From Tigriopus japonicus (taxonomy: Eukaryota; Arthropoda; Copepoda; Harpacticoida; Harpacticidae), in the NCBI GenBank assembly GCA_010645155.1, contig CM021317.1, positions 2,701,415 through 2,765,414 of the forward strand: a stretch of DNA of 64,000 nt, in the 5' to 3' direction. Made by a program: the position numbers and the translations under genes. Below the pieces are notes generated by a model. It worked only from the letters and a program-made list of their open reading frames with translations, searched no databases and was not told the DNA's origin. Below are positions 1-11,665 of the stretch, in pieces (the first letter of the stretch is position 1; the number at the start of each line of letters is the position of its first letter).

Positions 1-511
1 AACGGGTGATGGCGTCTAAACCTGTTAGACACCAACACTTTAAAACAAAGAACGAACGTTGTTCTCATGGCAAAGATTTTGTTAATAGATGCTTTTTTGA
101 ATTTATTATTTGTTTCATTAGTAATGTTATTTAGAGTGGTTTCAATTTTGATAGAAAGCTAAGAAAGATAGACGTAACTAAGATCTGCGGAAAATATTTT
201 GACGTTTCTCAGATTAAACAAATTCGAGGAATGGGATTCGCTTTCTTTTCAATCTGTAGTACATTTCCAAAGGTCAACAAGTTGTCAATTGAGTTTCGAC
301 TTTTTCTGTCAATACCATCTCAAAGGATGACACATAGATCTTAGGGTTCAAACTTAACACACAGGGTCTTAGACCTCGATCAACAAGGACCTCAACTCAT
401 TTAATCATCAAAGGCTTCTTTACCAAAAGATAGCTGATATCAGATCTAAAGTACATTCCCTAAATTTGCCGTCAAAGTCTTAGACAAAATCCTCTGTTTT
501 CAAGTGTTTAG
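1..511. other. Probable intron of a gene entering from the left
   Basis: No convincing exon was found here. The stretch ends in a pyrimidine-containing acceptor (AG at 510-511) in front of an open plus-strand frame, so it is probably the last intron of a gene whose body lies left of the window. Confidence 0.3.
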
Positions 512-718
512 GCTTTCAAGTGGATTCCAAAGTTTTCTCAAGCTCGCCATGGGAATGGAGGTAAAGTTGTTTTCGAAGACGATGGTGTACGGAAAGTAAT
601 AGAAGGAGCAGAAAACAGGGAACACTTTGGCAAGAAGAGAAGACTTCCTTCATCTGATTCGTTTGGAACAACACAAGGAGGACAGTGTAGACGCTCGGAA
701 AGCGAACAAACGTACTAG
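512..718 (+). CDS. Terminal exon of an unidentified gene (partial)
   Basis: After an AG acceptor at 510-511 the frame starting GCT TTC AAG TGG stays open for 68 codons and stops with TAG at 716-718. The peptide is hydrophilic, with basic and serine-rich stretches (KKRRLPSSDSFG, RRSESEQTY at the C-terminus). The exon is in phase 0, so the upstream exon must end on a whole codon; it is outside the window or not recognised. No domain is recognisable. An antisense frame covers the same bases but has no splice or start support. No canonical AATAAA follows closely (an AATGAA is at about 833). I cannot name the gene. Confidence 0.4.
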   Translation, partial: AFKWIPKFSQARHGNGGKVVFEDDGVRKVIEGAENREHFGKKRRLPSSDSFGTTQGGQCRRSESEQTY

Positions 719-2172
719 GCTCACAAGCACCTCCCAACACCGAATGGAAATGTCAGAGATTTGGAAGGATGTCCCCCCACTTTGTCAGATTTCATTATTC
801 CGAAATTCATTTAACCGAATCTTATTTGCTGAATGAAAAAAACTCATTTGTCCAAATTCAAAGGAATAGTTGTTTGCATTGAAAGACGGTTTAACGTTTA
901 GTTTTGAGTCCAAAGACTAGAGTTTTTTGAAGGTGGGAGTCAATTGGTATGGAAAGCTCGGTAAACGAAAGCAGTACGGAATACGCCATACCTCACAATT
1001 TCTATGTTTTTGGAAACAGATACCCAAAAAGTGTTTAAAAGAATTTACTTGCAAGTGCACGTTAAACATACTTATGAGTACGTGCATGACATTATCTTTT
1101 GCCACTTAGGATCAGTGTTTCCTCAGGATTCAAGAGGATAAAGGGAAGCTGAGGAAAAAACTCAACAAAGGTGTTAGACCTGCAAGTTTTGTGCATGTTC
1201 TAGACCAGGGCCTACAGTACAACCTCTGGGCCCAAGGGTGGTTTTCAGTGGACCCAGGAGTTATGGGAAAGGTCCAAAATAGTGGGCCCTAGAGCCATTC
1301 GTATTACATACTCGTGGGCTCAGAGCATTCATTGAAATGTGGGCCCATGAACTTTCCAGCATCTGTTTAGTGGGCCTTGACCCAAAAGAGGTTGCCGACC
1401 CCTGTTCTAGACTGTTTTGACTAGTCATCTACAGGACCAGTCAGGAGTTTTGGACAAGGTTAATCCAAATGGGTTTTAAAAATTCAAGCGAGCACGATTT
1501 GGGGCAACTGTGAGGCGTTTTGGTTCGTATCCGCATTTGTGACAAGCTTTACCAGGGTTATATATGGAGAAAAATCTGTTTTTTCGGGTAGTTAGTTCGG
1601 CTGATATGTCCATCGGTGCATATGAAAACATAAGAAAATGAGCTAGCACTCGTATCTGCAAACTCCTAGGCTTTTGAATATCTTTCCCAATTGAAAATGT
1701 TAATTTATCAGCTTTCAACACTGTCAACACGTCAGTCAAACTTATTCACATCTTGGAATGTTCGTACTCGCCAGTTATGCTTCTTAATGTCATTCGTTTT
1801 AGCCTTGGTTCATGTGTTGCAAACCAGGCCATTTTAAACCTAATTGACAGTGTTTTCTCGGGGATCGGTTAAACTGGCTTTTTTGTTAACTCGAGCTTTT
1901 CGTATTGCGAGGATGCATGTTAATTTCAGGTTGCATGTCAACTGCATTAACTCAAGTGGCTTGAATACGCCAAAATCAGCTCAATTTACCATTCCTCGAG
2001 AATAATCTCAACACACCTAGATAACTGTAAAACACGTCTTACGACTTCGCCTTTAGAAAACATTAGGTAGCTGTGTACCTCTCGATTGGCCTCTTATGCG
2101 CAACCCCTGTCCTCACTTCTCGCTGCTCTGTTTGCGCACGTTCTCCCTGCGCAAGTTCTCTGAGTTCTGACA
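719..2172. other. Intergenic stretch with one hAT-like insertion
   Basis: Apart from the transposon at 1206-1404 nothing coding is supported. Just before 2173 the sequence becomes richer in C and carries three GCGCA-type motifs (about 2097-2155), which could belong to a promoter of the next gene; that is a weak inference. Confidence 0.3.
1206..1404. mobile_element. hAT-like non-autonomous element (GGTCGGCAACC family, copy 1)
   Basis: The element starts CAGGGCCTACAG and ends GTTGCCGACCCCTG. It is flanked by a perfect 8-bp target duplication, TTCTAGAC, at 1198-1205 and 1405-1412, as expected of hAT transposases. The interior repeats GTGGGCCC-like motifs. The left terminal repeat has drifted more than the right one. 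A second copy lies at 59596-59844. There is no coding capacity. Confidence 0.8.
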
Positions 2173-3070
2173 ATGCCTTATTTCTACTCTCAGGTGGAAC
2201 AGACTACTTGGGAGTTTCAATTGGCGCGCAATAGAGTTTCACCTTTCCAATGTGATGGATATCACGTCCCTAATTCTCGAATCTTTGCTTTGGTGATATC
2301 AATCGTTGACGTGGTGCTAAGAGAGAAAGAAATGATGACCACTAATCGATCCCAGACCAGATCTTTTTTGTCTGAATTGTCTTCAATGACATCTCCACCG
2401 AGTTCATCATTTCCTGTGATTGTTCCAAATACAGTTCAAGTCCCGTACAAACCATCGATCAAAGATGGGGTTGTGATCGCTTTTGTGATGTGTCTTTGGC
2501 TTTATTCCATCATGCTGATGTACAGGTAAATGTTTTATCAAAAAATGATTATTGTTTGGAAAAAAATATTTAAAGAATTACACCATGAAACAAATTGAGG
2601 GTATCTTTAATTGAAGCTATTGCAATTGTAATCTTTTGGACTGGATTAGCATTAGCGTGGGTTTAGAAAAAAGAAGTCATTTCTCGTCAACGTACGTACA
2701 ACACAAAACTAGATTCAAATGGAAAAAGAACGTGTTGTTGCAAAATTGTAGAAAACTCAGACAATGGAGAAGCCAAGAATAACTGTAGTGAGTGAAATTA
2801 AGTCAAAAACAATCCAAATAAATTACAAAAGATAGCCTTTTCCACAGTACCGGGTGATTCATAAGAAACGGAACAGGAAACCATGTCCGTAACTCGGAAA
2901 AGGTTGATCTCATAAGAAAATACTTGAAGATCAAAAAGATGCGGGAGATACCAATTCTTAATATAAACATTTGTTTTATACCCTTCATGTCGACTTATTT
3001 TCGATTACAGCCAAATTTCAGAAAGGAGAAAAAAGTCGAAGTCACGAACTACAGAAATGACCTTTCATAG
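2173..3070 (+). CDS. Small single-pass membrane protein, two exons
   Basis: Exon 1 is 2173-2525 and ends at TAC AG|GTAAAT. Exon 2 is 3022-3070, after an acceptor reading ccaaatttcag, and ends in TAG. Joined, they give 402 bases, or 133 residues. A hydrophobic helix lies near residues 96-116 (GVVIAFVMCLWLYSIMLMY), preceded by a Ser/Thr/Pro-rich stretch and followed by a short charged tail (RKEKKVEVTNYRNDLS). The start is uncertain: an in-frame ATGATG at 2332 has a good context and would leave about 80 residues, with the upstream part as 5' UTR. An acceptor-like site just after 2173 (tactctcag) is a further alternative. No family was recognised. Exon 2 rests on phase and splice consensus only. 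Confidence 0.4.
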
Positions 3071-3440
3071 GAAAAATCGTAGTCGTTTAAGCATTGAACT
3101 TGGGTGAAATTGCTTTTTGTGTTCCTCAAGGAATGAGAATAGGTTTTTTGTTAAAGGTTCCAAGAAGTACAGATAGTTCGTGCCAATGATATGCCCACTG
3201 TTTTTGCATTAAATGGCATTCCTTGTTTCAGTGACAAATCCGTTAGCTTTTAGCTGTAAAGAAAATAATAACATTTCAGCCTAAATAATCATGCTCGAGG
3301 GTAATCTCAAAACAAAAGCTATTTAGTTCAATGAGAAAACACAACTTATGTACTGAAACCATACTCGACCATGGTTATTTAGATTGAAACGTTTTTTAAT
3401 CCTACTATCCTTCTTCGTGCTCTCGACAAGTCACAAATTA

Positions 3441-3682
3441 GGTCAGTTGTTGAGGTAGTTTGGAAGTACAGTAGAAGCATATCTAAAAGCATAGAAGAAC
3501 CACATGATATGGTGTAGAAATAACAATGTTCAATCAAGTTTCGTTACATAAACTGCGAATGTAATCGTAGCTTTTGTAGCGAAACTTGATCGAGCATGGT
3601 TATTTTTATTCCCCCTCATTTGCTTCTTCTATGCTTCAAGATAAGCTTCTACCCTACTTCCAAAGTTCCTCAACAACTGACC
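3441..3682. mobile_element. Foldback MITE, GGTCAGTTGTTGAGG family, copy 1
   Basis: The ends GGTCAGTTGTTGAGG and CCTCAACAACTGACC are inverted, and the complementarity continues inward (AGTAGAAGCATATC against a GATA-AGCTTCTAC version), so the element folds nearly along its length. It is flanked by TA on each side (3439-3440, 3683-3684), which suggests a Tc1/mariner-type transposase. No ORF is present. Confidence 0.75.
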
Positions 3683-4471
3683 TAATATCCGCTACGTTTA
3701 TTGAGAGAATACTGAAGGATTATTAGTTAGACTTAATTGAGTTCTACTCGAGTTATTTCTCATATTTAAGTTAACCTGGAAGCTACTAGTATTTACTCCT
3801 TGTGGCCGTGTAACGACCACCCACAGGGTTGCTCAATTTTCAAATATTCGGCAGTTGAAAGAGGAGTGCTTTGTTTTAAGTTGGTCTTCAGGTAGCGCAT
3901 GGAAAGTAAACCTTTAAGGATACAAGAGGCGGAAGAAGGAAGCCGAATCAAAGCCATGGCTCATCTCTAAATATGCTGATCCTTAATCCCATGCCACTTG
4001 GAGATTGTGGAGGAAACACATTCCTTTAGTGGCTTCTCTGGATAACTTATTTTGACCCGTGAATTACTGCAGATTTTCTATTCCCAAACACAAGGACTGG
4101 TTTTTGCATAAGCAAAGGTTTACATGTAATGAGGTCAGAATCAAGCGAAGAATCAATGTTTCTGTCACCGAATACATGGTTACGCCTTTCTATGTATTCA
4201 AGTATTGTATATCTATTGTACTATGTATCAAGTAATTATTATGGCCATTACATTTAGTAACTATTAAGTGCTTTTCTCTAGGGGGCTGAAAAGGTGAAAA
4301 AATGCTTCAAAAAGTTTGATTACTACTTTCTTGGCAGTGGTGTATGGTGTAATGGTGCATAAAAACATTTAATTTTTTTTTCTTTCAAATTTTTTTGAAA
4401 TCTCATAAATGGTAAAATTCGTGTATGGGTGCCGAAGAAAAACTGACCTTTAGATTTACGAAAAGATTAAA

Positions 4472-4696
4472 GGTCGGTTGTTGAGTTGGTTTTGAAGTAT
4501 AGTAGAAGCATATCTATAGAAGCATATAAGAAGTATGTAAGAAGCACAAAAGAAGATGTGATTGAAAACGCCACCTATGTAGCATAACTTGATCGAGTAT
4601 GGCTATTTCTACTTCGCTTCATATGCTTCTTTTCTGCTTCTTCTATCCTTCTAGATATGCTGCTACTTTACTTCAGAACTACCTCAACAACCGACC
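4472..4696. mobile_element. Foldback MITE, GGTCAGTTGTTGAGG family, copy 2
   Basis: The ends GGTCGGTTGTTGAG and CTCAACAACCGACC match copy 1, and the middle contains the shared CTTGATCGAGTATGG segment. The flanks read AAA and TTT instead of TA, so the target duplication has decayed here or the element inserted differently. Confidence 0.7.
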
Positions 4697-5307
4697 TTTT
4701 ATGAATTACGAATTACACTGACAATTTGTTCTTGTATGACTGAACTTGACTTTTTATTATACAAACCATTTCTTTCCTGGTTCTTTAAGATTTTTGATTG
4801 TGTCTCGTGCTCAAAATTCAATGTCGGAATAACAAATTTGACTTGGGAACAAAACAACAGTTCCCCAAAGTTCGAAATCGAGAAAAAAGCTTGAATTCGT
4901 TTCATTTCGAGAGTTCCGAAGACGTTTCGATCCGTTTCAATCGGACGAAAGCCACATAGCCACGAAACACAAAAAGGTTAAAACTGAATTTAACTGGCAA
5001 CCCAATCCGAGGTGGGCCTGAATTATTCATGAGCGAGAGAATCCATTCCTACTCGGTCAATTCTTAAAGAATGAGTCAGAGAGCTCCTCCGCTACTAAAT
5101 ATTCCGAAAAGAGCCCAATATATCTCCTTTCTTCCCGTATTGTGCGAGCAAATCAATCGTATTTGATATTTCCCGAACTTCTATCCAAGCCATAACTTTT
5201 TCTTCTCGCTTGCTTTTAGAGCTTGGAACCGAATCCTAAACTTTTCCGGTGTTCAATTCCGATCGAATAGCTCCTCTGAGAAGGCCTCAGTTTTGTGGCG
5301 TTGGCTC

Positions 5308-8300
5308 ATGGATCGGATTCTGGCCTCGGCACTTCACAAGCAAGGCTCTGTGAACCCAGGTGTCTCATCCCTCTCCATGAACAATCAAGACTTGGAGGGC
5401 TCCATCAAAGAGCAAAGTCCAGAGGAGTCTAATAACTTAGCTGTGGCCGAGTTGGTAAACAAGAAGCGGCTTCTTTTCATTACTTTAAAAGTTCTGAAGG
5501 AGAAAAATGAGAGCCTTCATCACTTCTCGGAGGCTCGGTTTTTCTATTTGTGAGAATTGCCTCTCTCCACTTCTCCCCGCTCAGTTAGAACATAGGCATG
5601 CATGAAACTTTAATGGTTTGGGGACCAAAAGCAACTCTTTCAATTCCCTTTTCCGGTTATGTCCCTTTGATGTGAACCAAAGAGAAAAGGCATATGAGAA
5701 CTGTCAAACTCGTAGAAATGTTCTCTGATCTAGAGCCACTATAATTAGATGAATTTGCTCACTTGGGACCACGTGAGTTCATAAGGTAGGAGAGGAAAAA
5801 AAGAAAGAATAACAAAAAGTGCATGACCACGTTGATAAAATAAATTCAATATCATTCTTTATTTCGCAAGTCTTTTGTGTGTGTTTTTTGGAAATGTTGG
5901 GCTGGTTTATATTTATATTTATTGTGTTGGAAAATCTCATGCTCGTACTCTTTTGCTGTAGTGACTTCAGTTTGATCCAACAATTGAGTCAAGAGACGGT
6001 AGTAGCTAGTAATAGACCGAACGCGCTTTCGGCCGAAATATCTTTTTCTGTTTCTGTGTCGGTTATGCCTACCCAACTCGAAAGCAAATATTCAATATAA
6101 GGAATGGAGTTTGACAACAAAATCCGATTTCAATTAGGCCCTCTTTCGGTGGAAATTTTCGTTTCGGTTAAGAGCCCTTTTGGTCCATCCCTAGTAGTAA
6201 TGGCACCTAGCATATTTCAAAGTCATTCAATTTTGATCTCTACTTTGTAGACCTGCCTTTCCGACACAACTGGTTCTTTATCGTACCCGAAACGAGGATT
6301 CCTGGAAAAGTGTCTTTCCCAGGATCACGAATTAAGACGTCCACCATTGTCCATCCGTCTCCATCGTAGAAGAGATACATCTTCCGAGACAGATTTATGC
6401 CACGTCAACAAGCAAGCCTCTTACCAGACAAAGTGTGTCACCTCGACGATTGTTCGAGATTCCCAGTCTTGTATGGACAAATTGGAACACATCCGAGCGA
6501 ATGATGAGGACGATATCTTGACTCTGGAAGAGGAGGAGTTCTTTGTCATTTCAAAGCACGACCTGAAGGCTTCCACATCCTCTTTGGTTCCCTCAGGGTG
6601 AGTTTACCCGTCGTTATGCTTGCCGGAACGATCTCTTCACAACAGCATGCCTTTGGTTCGTTCCAAGCTACATACATAACTTGTAAGTGACACGAGCATT
6701 TGGCAAATTGGAACAAGAACATGAAACCTCCAGAGAGGTTTTCCTGGCATTCTCTTTCTGTCTCAACCGGAGATTCTGGCTCCCTTAGGCTATTGTAAGG
6801 ATGGAACCAATCTCTCCCTTGCTCAACCTGGTCATCTATCTTCCGTTAATGGCCACTGTTTATGAGTACCACCGAGCAAATAATATCAGCGTCTTGGAAT
6901 GGCTAATATCTAGTCGAGTTAACGCCATCGCTTTAGGCGGATTTCTACGCATACCGACACTGGAAGCATTACATTAAAATTTATCTTGAGCCCTTGTCGA
7001 CGTATAATCCAAACTGGGTGTAAAAATATTGCTGTCAAGAATTATTTCAACTTTGACTGTTTTTCGATCATTAGAAATAACTGGCATCGGATAGAAAATT
7101 GTCCTTTTGATTGCTCTTTGGGTGCGCTTGGCGTAATAAATAACGTCGTAAAGTTGAATAACCGGCAGGGGTTGGGGGGCCCTTTACAATAAATCATTAA
7201 GGTAAATTATTTTGACATTCAACATGTATGTGGCATAGTTTTTAGGGTGCAAACACGGCAAATTGAAATTGTTTATTCATTCGTTAATCTAAAATTAAGT
7301 AACACTTCCTAGGCAGTGAGCGAAGCAAGACACTATAAAGAACCATTTTGAGCACAGTATACCATCCAAAATTCTTTATGCACTATATCAGGATATGTCT
7401 TACAAAGGAAGATACTTCTTTAATAGAACTAGTGTTGTGCAGTTGGTTGCTTTGGCGTTTGACTAATACTTAGGAAATTTGGTTTTATAAAGAAGATAAA
7501 AACCGGAAACCACCCTAAGGGTTATCTCGTAAACGTATTTTAGTTTTTCTTCACAAAAGTATTTCAAATAAAAGCGATGAAACAATTTTCAGTTAACCCT
7601 AACTAATTGAATTTAGTTAAACAAAAGGTGGTTCTATAGTTTCTTTGAAGTCTTTGTAATCTCAGAGCCTTTCCTCGTTCACGCAGTGTAGATTAGTTCC
7701 CTAACCGCCAAATGAGTGAAGTACAAAGCAAGGTTAACCAATTAATGGAATGTATGTATTATACTGTAAGCTTCGAGGTCGTCTTTCATTGGCAAAGTAG
7801 TGAAGAATGGGCATTCCAAGGCTAAGAGGTCCTTATGTTGTTAGCCTAATGGATCTTGGCAGATGCTGTTGTTGTCTTGGACCATCTCATCTTCCATGTA
7901 GAGTGCCATCAGCTAATTTGCTCTTGGCGTCCTGAATGAAAAGTAAACAACCAAACCAAAGAATCGAATCGCTCTCGGAATATCAAGGAAAATTCCTTTG
8001 GGTCTACATTATCAAGCAACTTATTTACAGAACAAACCATAAACAGTGGAACAAACCAAGGACTACTTGTTTTTTTTTTTTAGCTTGGAGGCTACTGATG
8101 AAAAATATGATTTTCAAAAGATCAAATCCATTGTATTTTTTTTGCAAATCAGATCTTGCTTGGATTAGGTTGACGAATAATTACAACGTTCAACCTATTC
8201 GAATGCCAGAGTGAAAAATTAAGCTTTCTTCGGAACAGAGCAGGAGCTCACCTTTTTATGATAACACGATCACCAGAAGAGTGCTAGCTCATTCTTTTGA

Positions 8301-8896
8301 TGTAAGATTATGCAATTAGCTTTGAGAGAGCAAAACTTTTGACTCCAATGTTCGATTGCGATTAAAACTAAAAAAGGTGATCTACACAACATAAACAAGG
8401 TCTCATTTGCGGATAAACGCCATTGATTCGTTCCTACAGGAAATGATGAATCTCCTAGCTATCCTTCAAGTCAGGACAAATCAAGTGGTTCTAGAACAAA
8501 CACAAGCAACATCTCCTGAGTTATAAGGAAAAGCGGTGTGGAAAACCTGCAACTAATTCACAATCAGATTTGGAGAGGGATTTGCTTTCTTTTATGATTC
8601 CTTAAGTCCTTCAACTGTAGCTTTACCACATGCCACATATTGGCAAAATTATCTTAGAACTTTTGGTACAAAATCCTCACAAAGCAAGTCAGCAAATCCA
8701 TATGCCCAGAGCGTATTCGTGTGTGATTACAAGAGGACATTTTTGTTCTTCTTCCAGATCCCAGGAAAGGCATCCTCGGCCACCATTTCTCAAAGTTAAG
8801 TCTCTGCCAGAGGAGGCAAAAAGCAAAACCCGCCAGATCCACGACACCCACGTGCAATGTACACATGGCCAAACAAATGATGCTGACGTGGTTTGA
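5308..8896 (+). CDS. Orphan three-exon gene, 210 aa, hydrophilic with an acidic patch
   Basis: Exons: 5308-5454 (ends GAG TTG|GTAAAC), 6251-6597 (after ctactttgtag; ends TCA GG|GTGAGT) and 8758-8896 (after gttcttcttccag; stop TGA). The phases match at both junctions and the sum is 633 bases, giving 210 residues. An AATAAA follows the stop by 64 bp. The protein starts MDRILASALHKQG; residues 49-100 are rich in basic residues and cysteine, a strongly acidic run (NDEDDILTLEEEEFF) lies at about residues 137-151, and the C-terminus is basic, then His/Cys/Asp-rich. There is no signal peptide, membrane segment or recognised domain. The frame is open upstream of the ATG to an acceptor at 5218-5219, so an earlier coding exon is possible. 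Intron 1 carries a MITE at 6007-6193. Function unknown. Confidence 0.55.
6007..6193. mobile_element. hAT-like MITE, CCGAAA family, copy 1 (intronic)
   Basis: The left end is TAGTAATAGACCGAA and the right end is TTTTGGTCCATCCCTA, diverged versions of the TAGTGATGGACCGAAAG terminal repeat seen intact at 42656. The flanking octamers GTAGTAGC and GTAGTAAT agree in six of eight positions, a decayed hAT-style duplication. Subterminal TTTCGGCCGAAA motifs are present near the left end and CTTTCGGT/TTTCGGTT near the right. Confidence 0.65.
8310..8550. repeat. Diverged dispersed repeat, copy 1
   Basis: Several blocks are shared with 39465-39680 in the same order: a TTTGAGAG...CTTTTGACTC block, an AACGCCATTGATT block and an AGTGGTTCT block. 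The copies are old and the ends are not defined. It lies in intron 2 of the orphan gene. Confidence 0.35.
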
Positions 8897-8959
8897 AGAC
8901 GCTCAGAAACAATGCGCGATAATGTAACCTGTGAATGATACCCCTGAAGAGTTCAAATG

Positions 8960-8965
8960 AATAAA
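8960..8965 (+). terminator. Polyadenylation signal AATAAA
   Basis: AATAAA lies 64 bp after the TGA that closes the orphan gene at 8894-8896, and T/G-rich sequence follows. It supports the third exon as terminal. Confidence 0.55.
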
Positions 8966-11377
8966 GTGCACCATAAGAAAGGATTTGGAGAACAAAAGAA
9001 ATATTGCATGAGACTCTCACAAGGATTTGTGCATCTAATGAAAGTAGTAGCACTTTCATTTAATTTTCTTCTCCTTCTCTGTGTTGGCATTCCATGACGT
9101 TTACAAATTTTGAAAGGCTCGTTTTCAGCTTTCAAGATATCTTGTGCGTCATAAATTCAATTCATTGCACACTTCAGAATCAAGAGAGTGCTCGTGTTAC
9201 AATTAGTTCAGTTATAATTTGAAGAAGACATTTTATTTTGTTAGGTCGACTTTGAAAAGTCAAAAAGTGTTGTAAAGCACGACAAACTTTGCAAAAGAAT
9301 TTAATGTCTGTGCCAAATTTACATTGATAAATAGATTCTACTAGAGGGCTAATAGAGAAATGTCACTCCAGATTCAGTTTAGTGAGAGGAAATTTGTTTT
9401 GAAAACATTTCATCAATCTAGCCGGCAGCAAGGGTGCCAAGTTGTTTCGCCAATGACCCCTGAAAACGCAAGTTCTTCTTTTGAATCACGTAACTAATTG
9501 TGTCCAATTTCAAATCTCATTGCACACACAGTGCAGGATTGGTGACTCAGGGATATTTTCGCAATGTCATTTTTCTGTTAGGCCTCTCGATTCAACAACC
9601 CTAAACCTCTTTGCAATGAAATATGGGAATATCTATGATCCCATTCCATCTGACCATGAAATTTCCACAATTATGGACAGATAAAATTGTCTATGGTGGA
9701 CAAGTTTTTCATTTAGAAGGACAAATCACTGGTTGCTGTTTCAAAGCATTCAGTCACACCTGACGATCAAGTATGTCCGTACAATAATCTTGTGTTACAA
9801 TTCAATCCTTTTTGGACAGACTGAGCAAATACTTTGCGGAAATCCAACTATTTTCACGCAACCTTTTCTAATCTTCAACATACTAGTTGTCCTTCAACAT
9901 TAAGTGGGATCTTTAGATTTCTGTGGAAATTTCAAAATAAATTGAGAGGTAGAGTGATTCTTTACAGTTTTTTTATTTAACAATGTTTTTTGCTTTTTGT
10001 TGGTGTTATTACAAAGGGACGGCAAACAACAAAAGGAATACTTGGCAATGCATCTGAGGATTTTTTTTCCTTAAGTTCCTCAAGTCAAGCAGATTGTAAG
10101 TTTTACTTTTATGAAGATGTAACAATACATGCCCAAGCTAGCTCCCATTGTTATATCTTATACGTTTAAAGGCCCTCTGGCACCAACCTCACAGACTTTT
10201 TCATTGCACAAAATTTTAATATTCCATTTCCACCGTTCTATTGATGATTGATTAGAAATGCAGAGGTTGGAGTAATCTCATCAAAATCTTACGTGTTTCG
10301 CCAACGGATGAAACGAGAAAAAAGGCTTGTTCACCAATGGCTCGTTGAGAATTTTGTAAGTTTAACTAACTTTTTATGACTTGGATGCTAGGAAAAAGGT
10401 TGGATTGCAAGTCAGAAAACTTTTACTAATGATTTAGGAAAAAATGTGTAGGATTTATTCGTTCATTCTTGTATGAAGAAATTCGCAATAAAATCCATTT
10501 TTATTGTAAAAACGCAAGTGTAAATGATGCTAAAAAAACAAATTTGAACCGTCAACTTCAAACCATTATGATCTTCAAAAAATGTGGTATTTTACATGTT
10601 TCCATTCAACACCCATTTTTTCAATTGACTAGTTATTTTTGAATGAGACAATGAACTGTATATTCTTGTAAAACACAAAAGTCAAAATGTCCAAATTTGC
10701 AATTCAGCCATTTTTAAAACATATGAGTCATAGGGGTGTTCTGTAAATTGGGAATGAATGCCACCTGCCGTGGCCAAGCAAGCCCTTTCTCTTGTTTCTT
10801 CCGCTGGCGATAAGATTTTTGAGAAAATCACCTAATTACAAGAGTGTGCATTAAAATTGATGATCTCATTTGATATCAATGTGTCCATATAATTCGAAAA
10901 AGGGGAAAAGTGAAAGAGTGTAAAAATTGATTTGTTGTGTATTTGCAACAAAACAATTGACTCGCAAGCTTTGTGCATGTTCAGTACAAGAACTTACGTT
11001 GTGTCCCAATTAATGGACTTTTGCTTGGGCTTTCCTTTTCTTTTTAAATCGTGTGGAGACTTTGACCCTTTATGGGACCAATTAATCTCGTTCGTGCTTT
11101 CTTGGAATTAATGTTATCTTGTCATGACCGAAAACATGCGTTTACGATTATTGTTCCGCTTATTTTTGCATTTGCAGAGACTTCGTGCTTGTACAATTCT
11201 AAACTTTTTAAACTTTGTTTTGCCATGTTCCACAATCAAGCTTTTGCTAAGGATTTTTTTGGCTTCTTCCTTAATTGATGTTGCAAGAATTTCGAATGAT
11301 GTTCCCGCGAAAAGCTCAATGGTGAGCAGTGCCTCCATATCTTGCGTTTTTGCCCAAATTTTGCGCTTTGTGGGGTC
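8966..11377. other. Intergenic, AT-rich, no gene seen
   Basis: Only short open frames without splice support occur. Homopolymer runs of T and A are common. I see no transposon ends or RNA genes that I can defend. Confidence 0.35.
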
Positions 11378-11665
11378 CGGTTTTTCGGATTTTTACTACC
11401 GTTACTGGGAATGCGACTCCTTACAAACAAATCAAATGTAACTTATACAATTATCTTTTATGCGAAATTTGGTCTACCAACGAGTTACTGTAGGCAGATC
11501 TGAACAAACCAAGAATAGTAAGTTGATCAGGAATAATATTTAAACTATCTAACCTTGCTTTAAAAGCTGTAAAAAGAACAGCTTCTACGTACATATTCCT
11601 GACAAAGACTAATAGGCAACAAATTGAACCATGAAGGGACCCCATAAAGCAGAGGGAGAGGTTTG
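11378..11665 (-). mobile_element. LINE 3' fragment, copy 1
   Basis: Read on the minus strand, this matches the end of the reverse transcriptase ORF and the 3' UTR of the element at 28095-29535: a peptide segment close to PSWFNLLPISL, then CTTGGT...GTTGGTAGACCAAATTTCG and a terminal block ending ...GGAGTCGCATTCCCAGTAACGGTAG. It is truncated at its 5' side and has frameshifts, so it is dead. Confidence 0.6.

Larger units (their letters stand above)
3071..5307. other. Intergenic region with two foldback MITEs
   Basis: The stretch holds two copies of the GGTCAGTTGTTGAGG foldback element (3441-3682 and 4472-4696). Between them I see no exon. The right end (about 5150-5307) is open in the frame of the next gene and contains a strong acceptor at 5218-5219, so it probably includes a 5' untranslated exon. 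Confidence 0.4.

Noticed and set aside
11124..11441. 105-codon plus-strand open frame
   Set aside because: It runs into the antisense of the LINE 3' fragment, is Leu/Phe-rich as random AT-rich frames are, and has no splice or family support.
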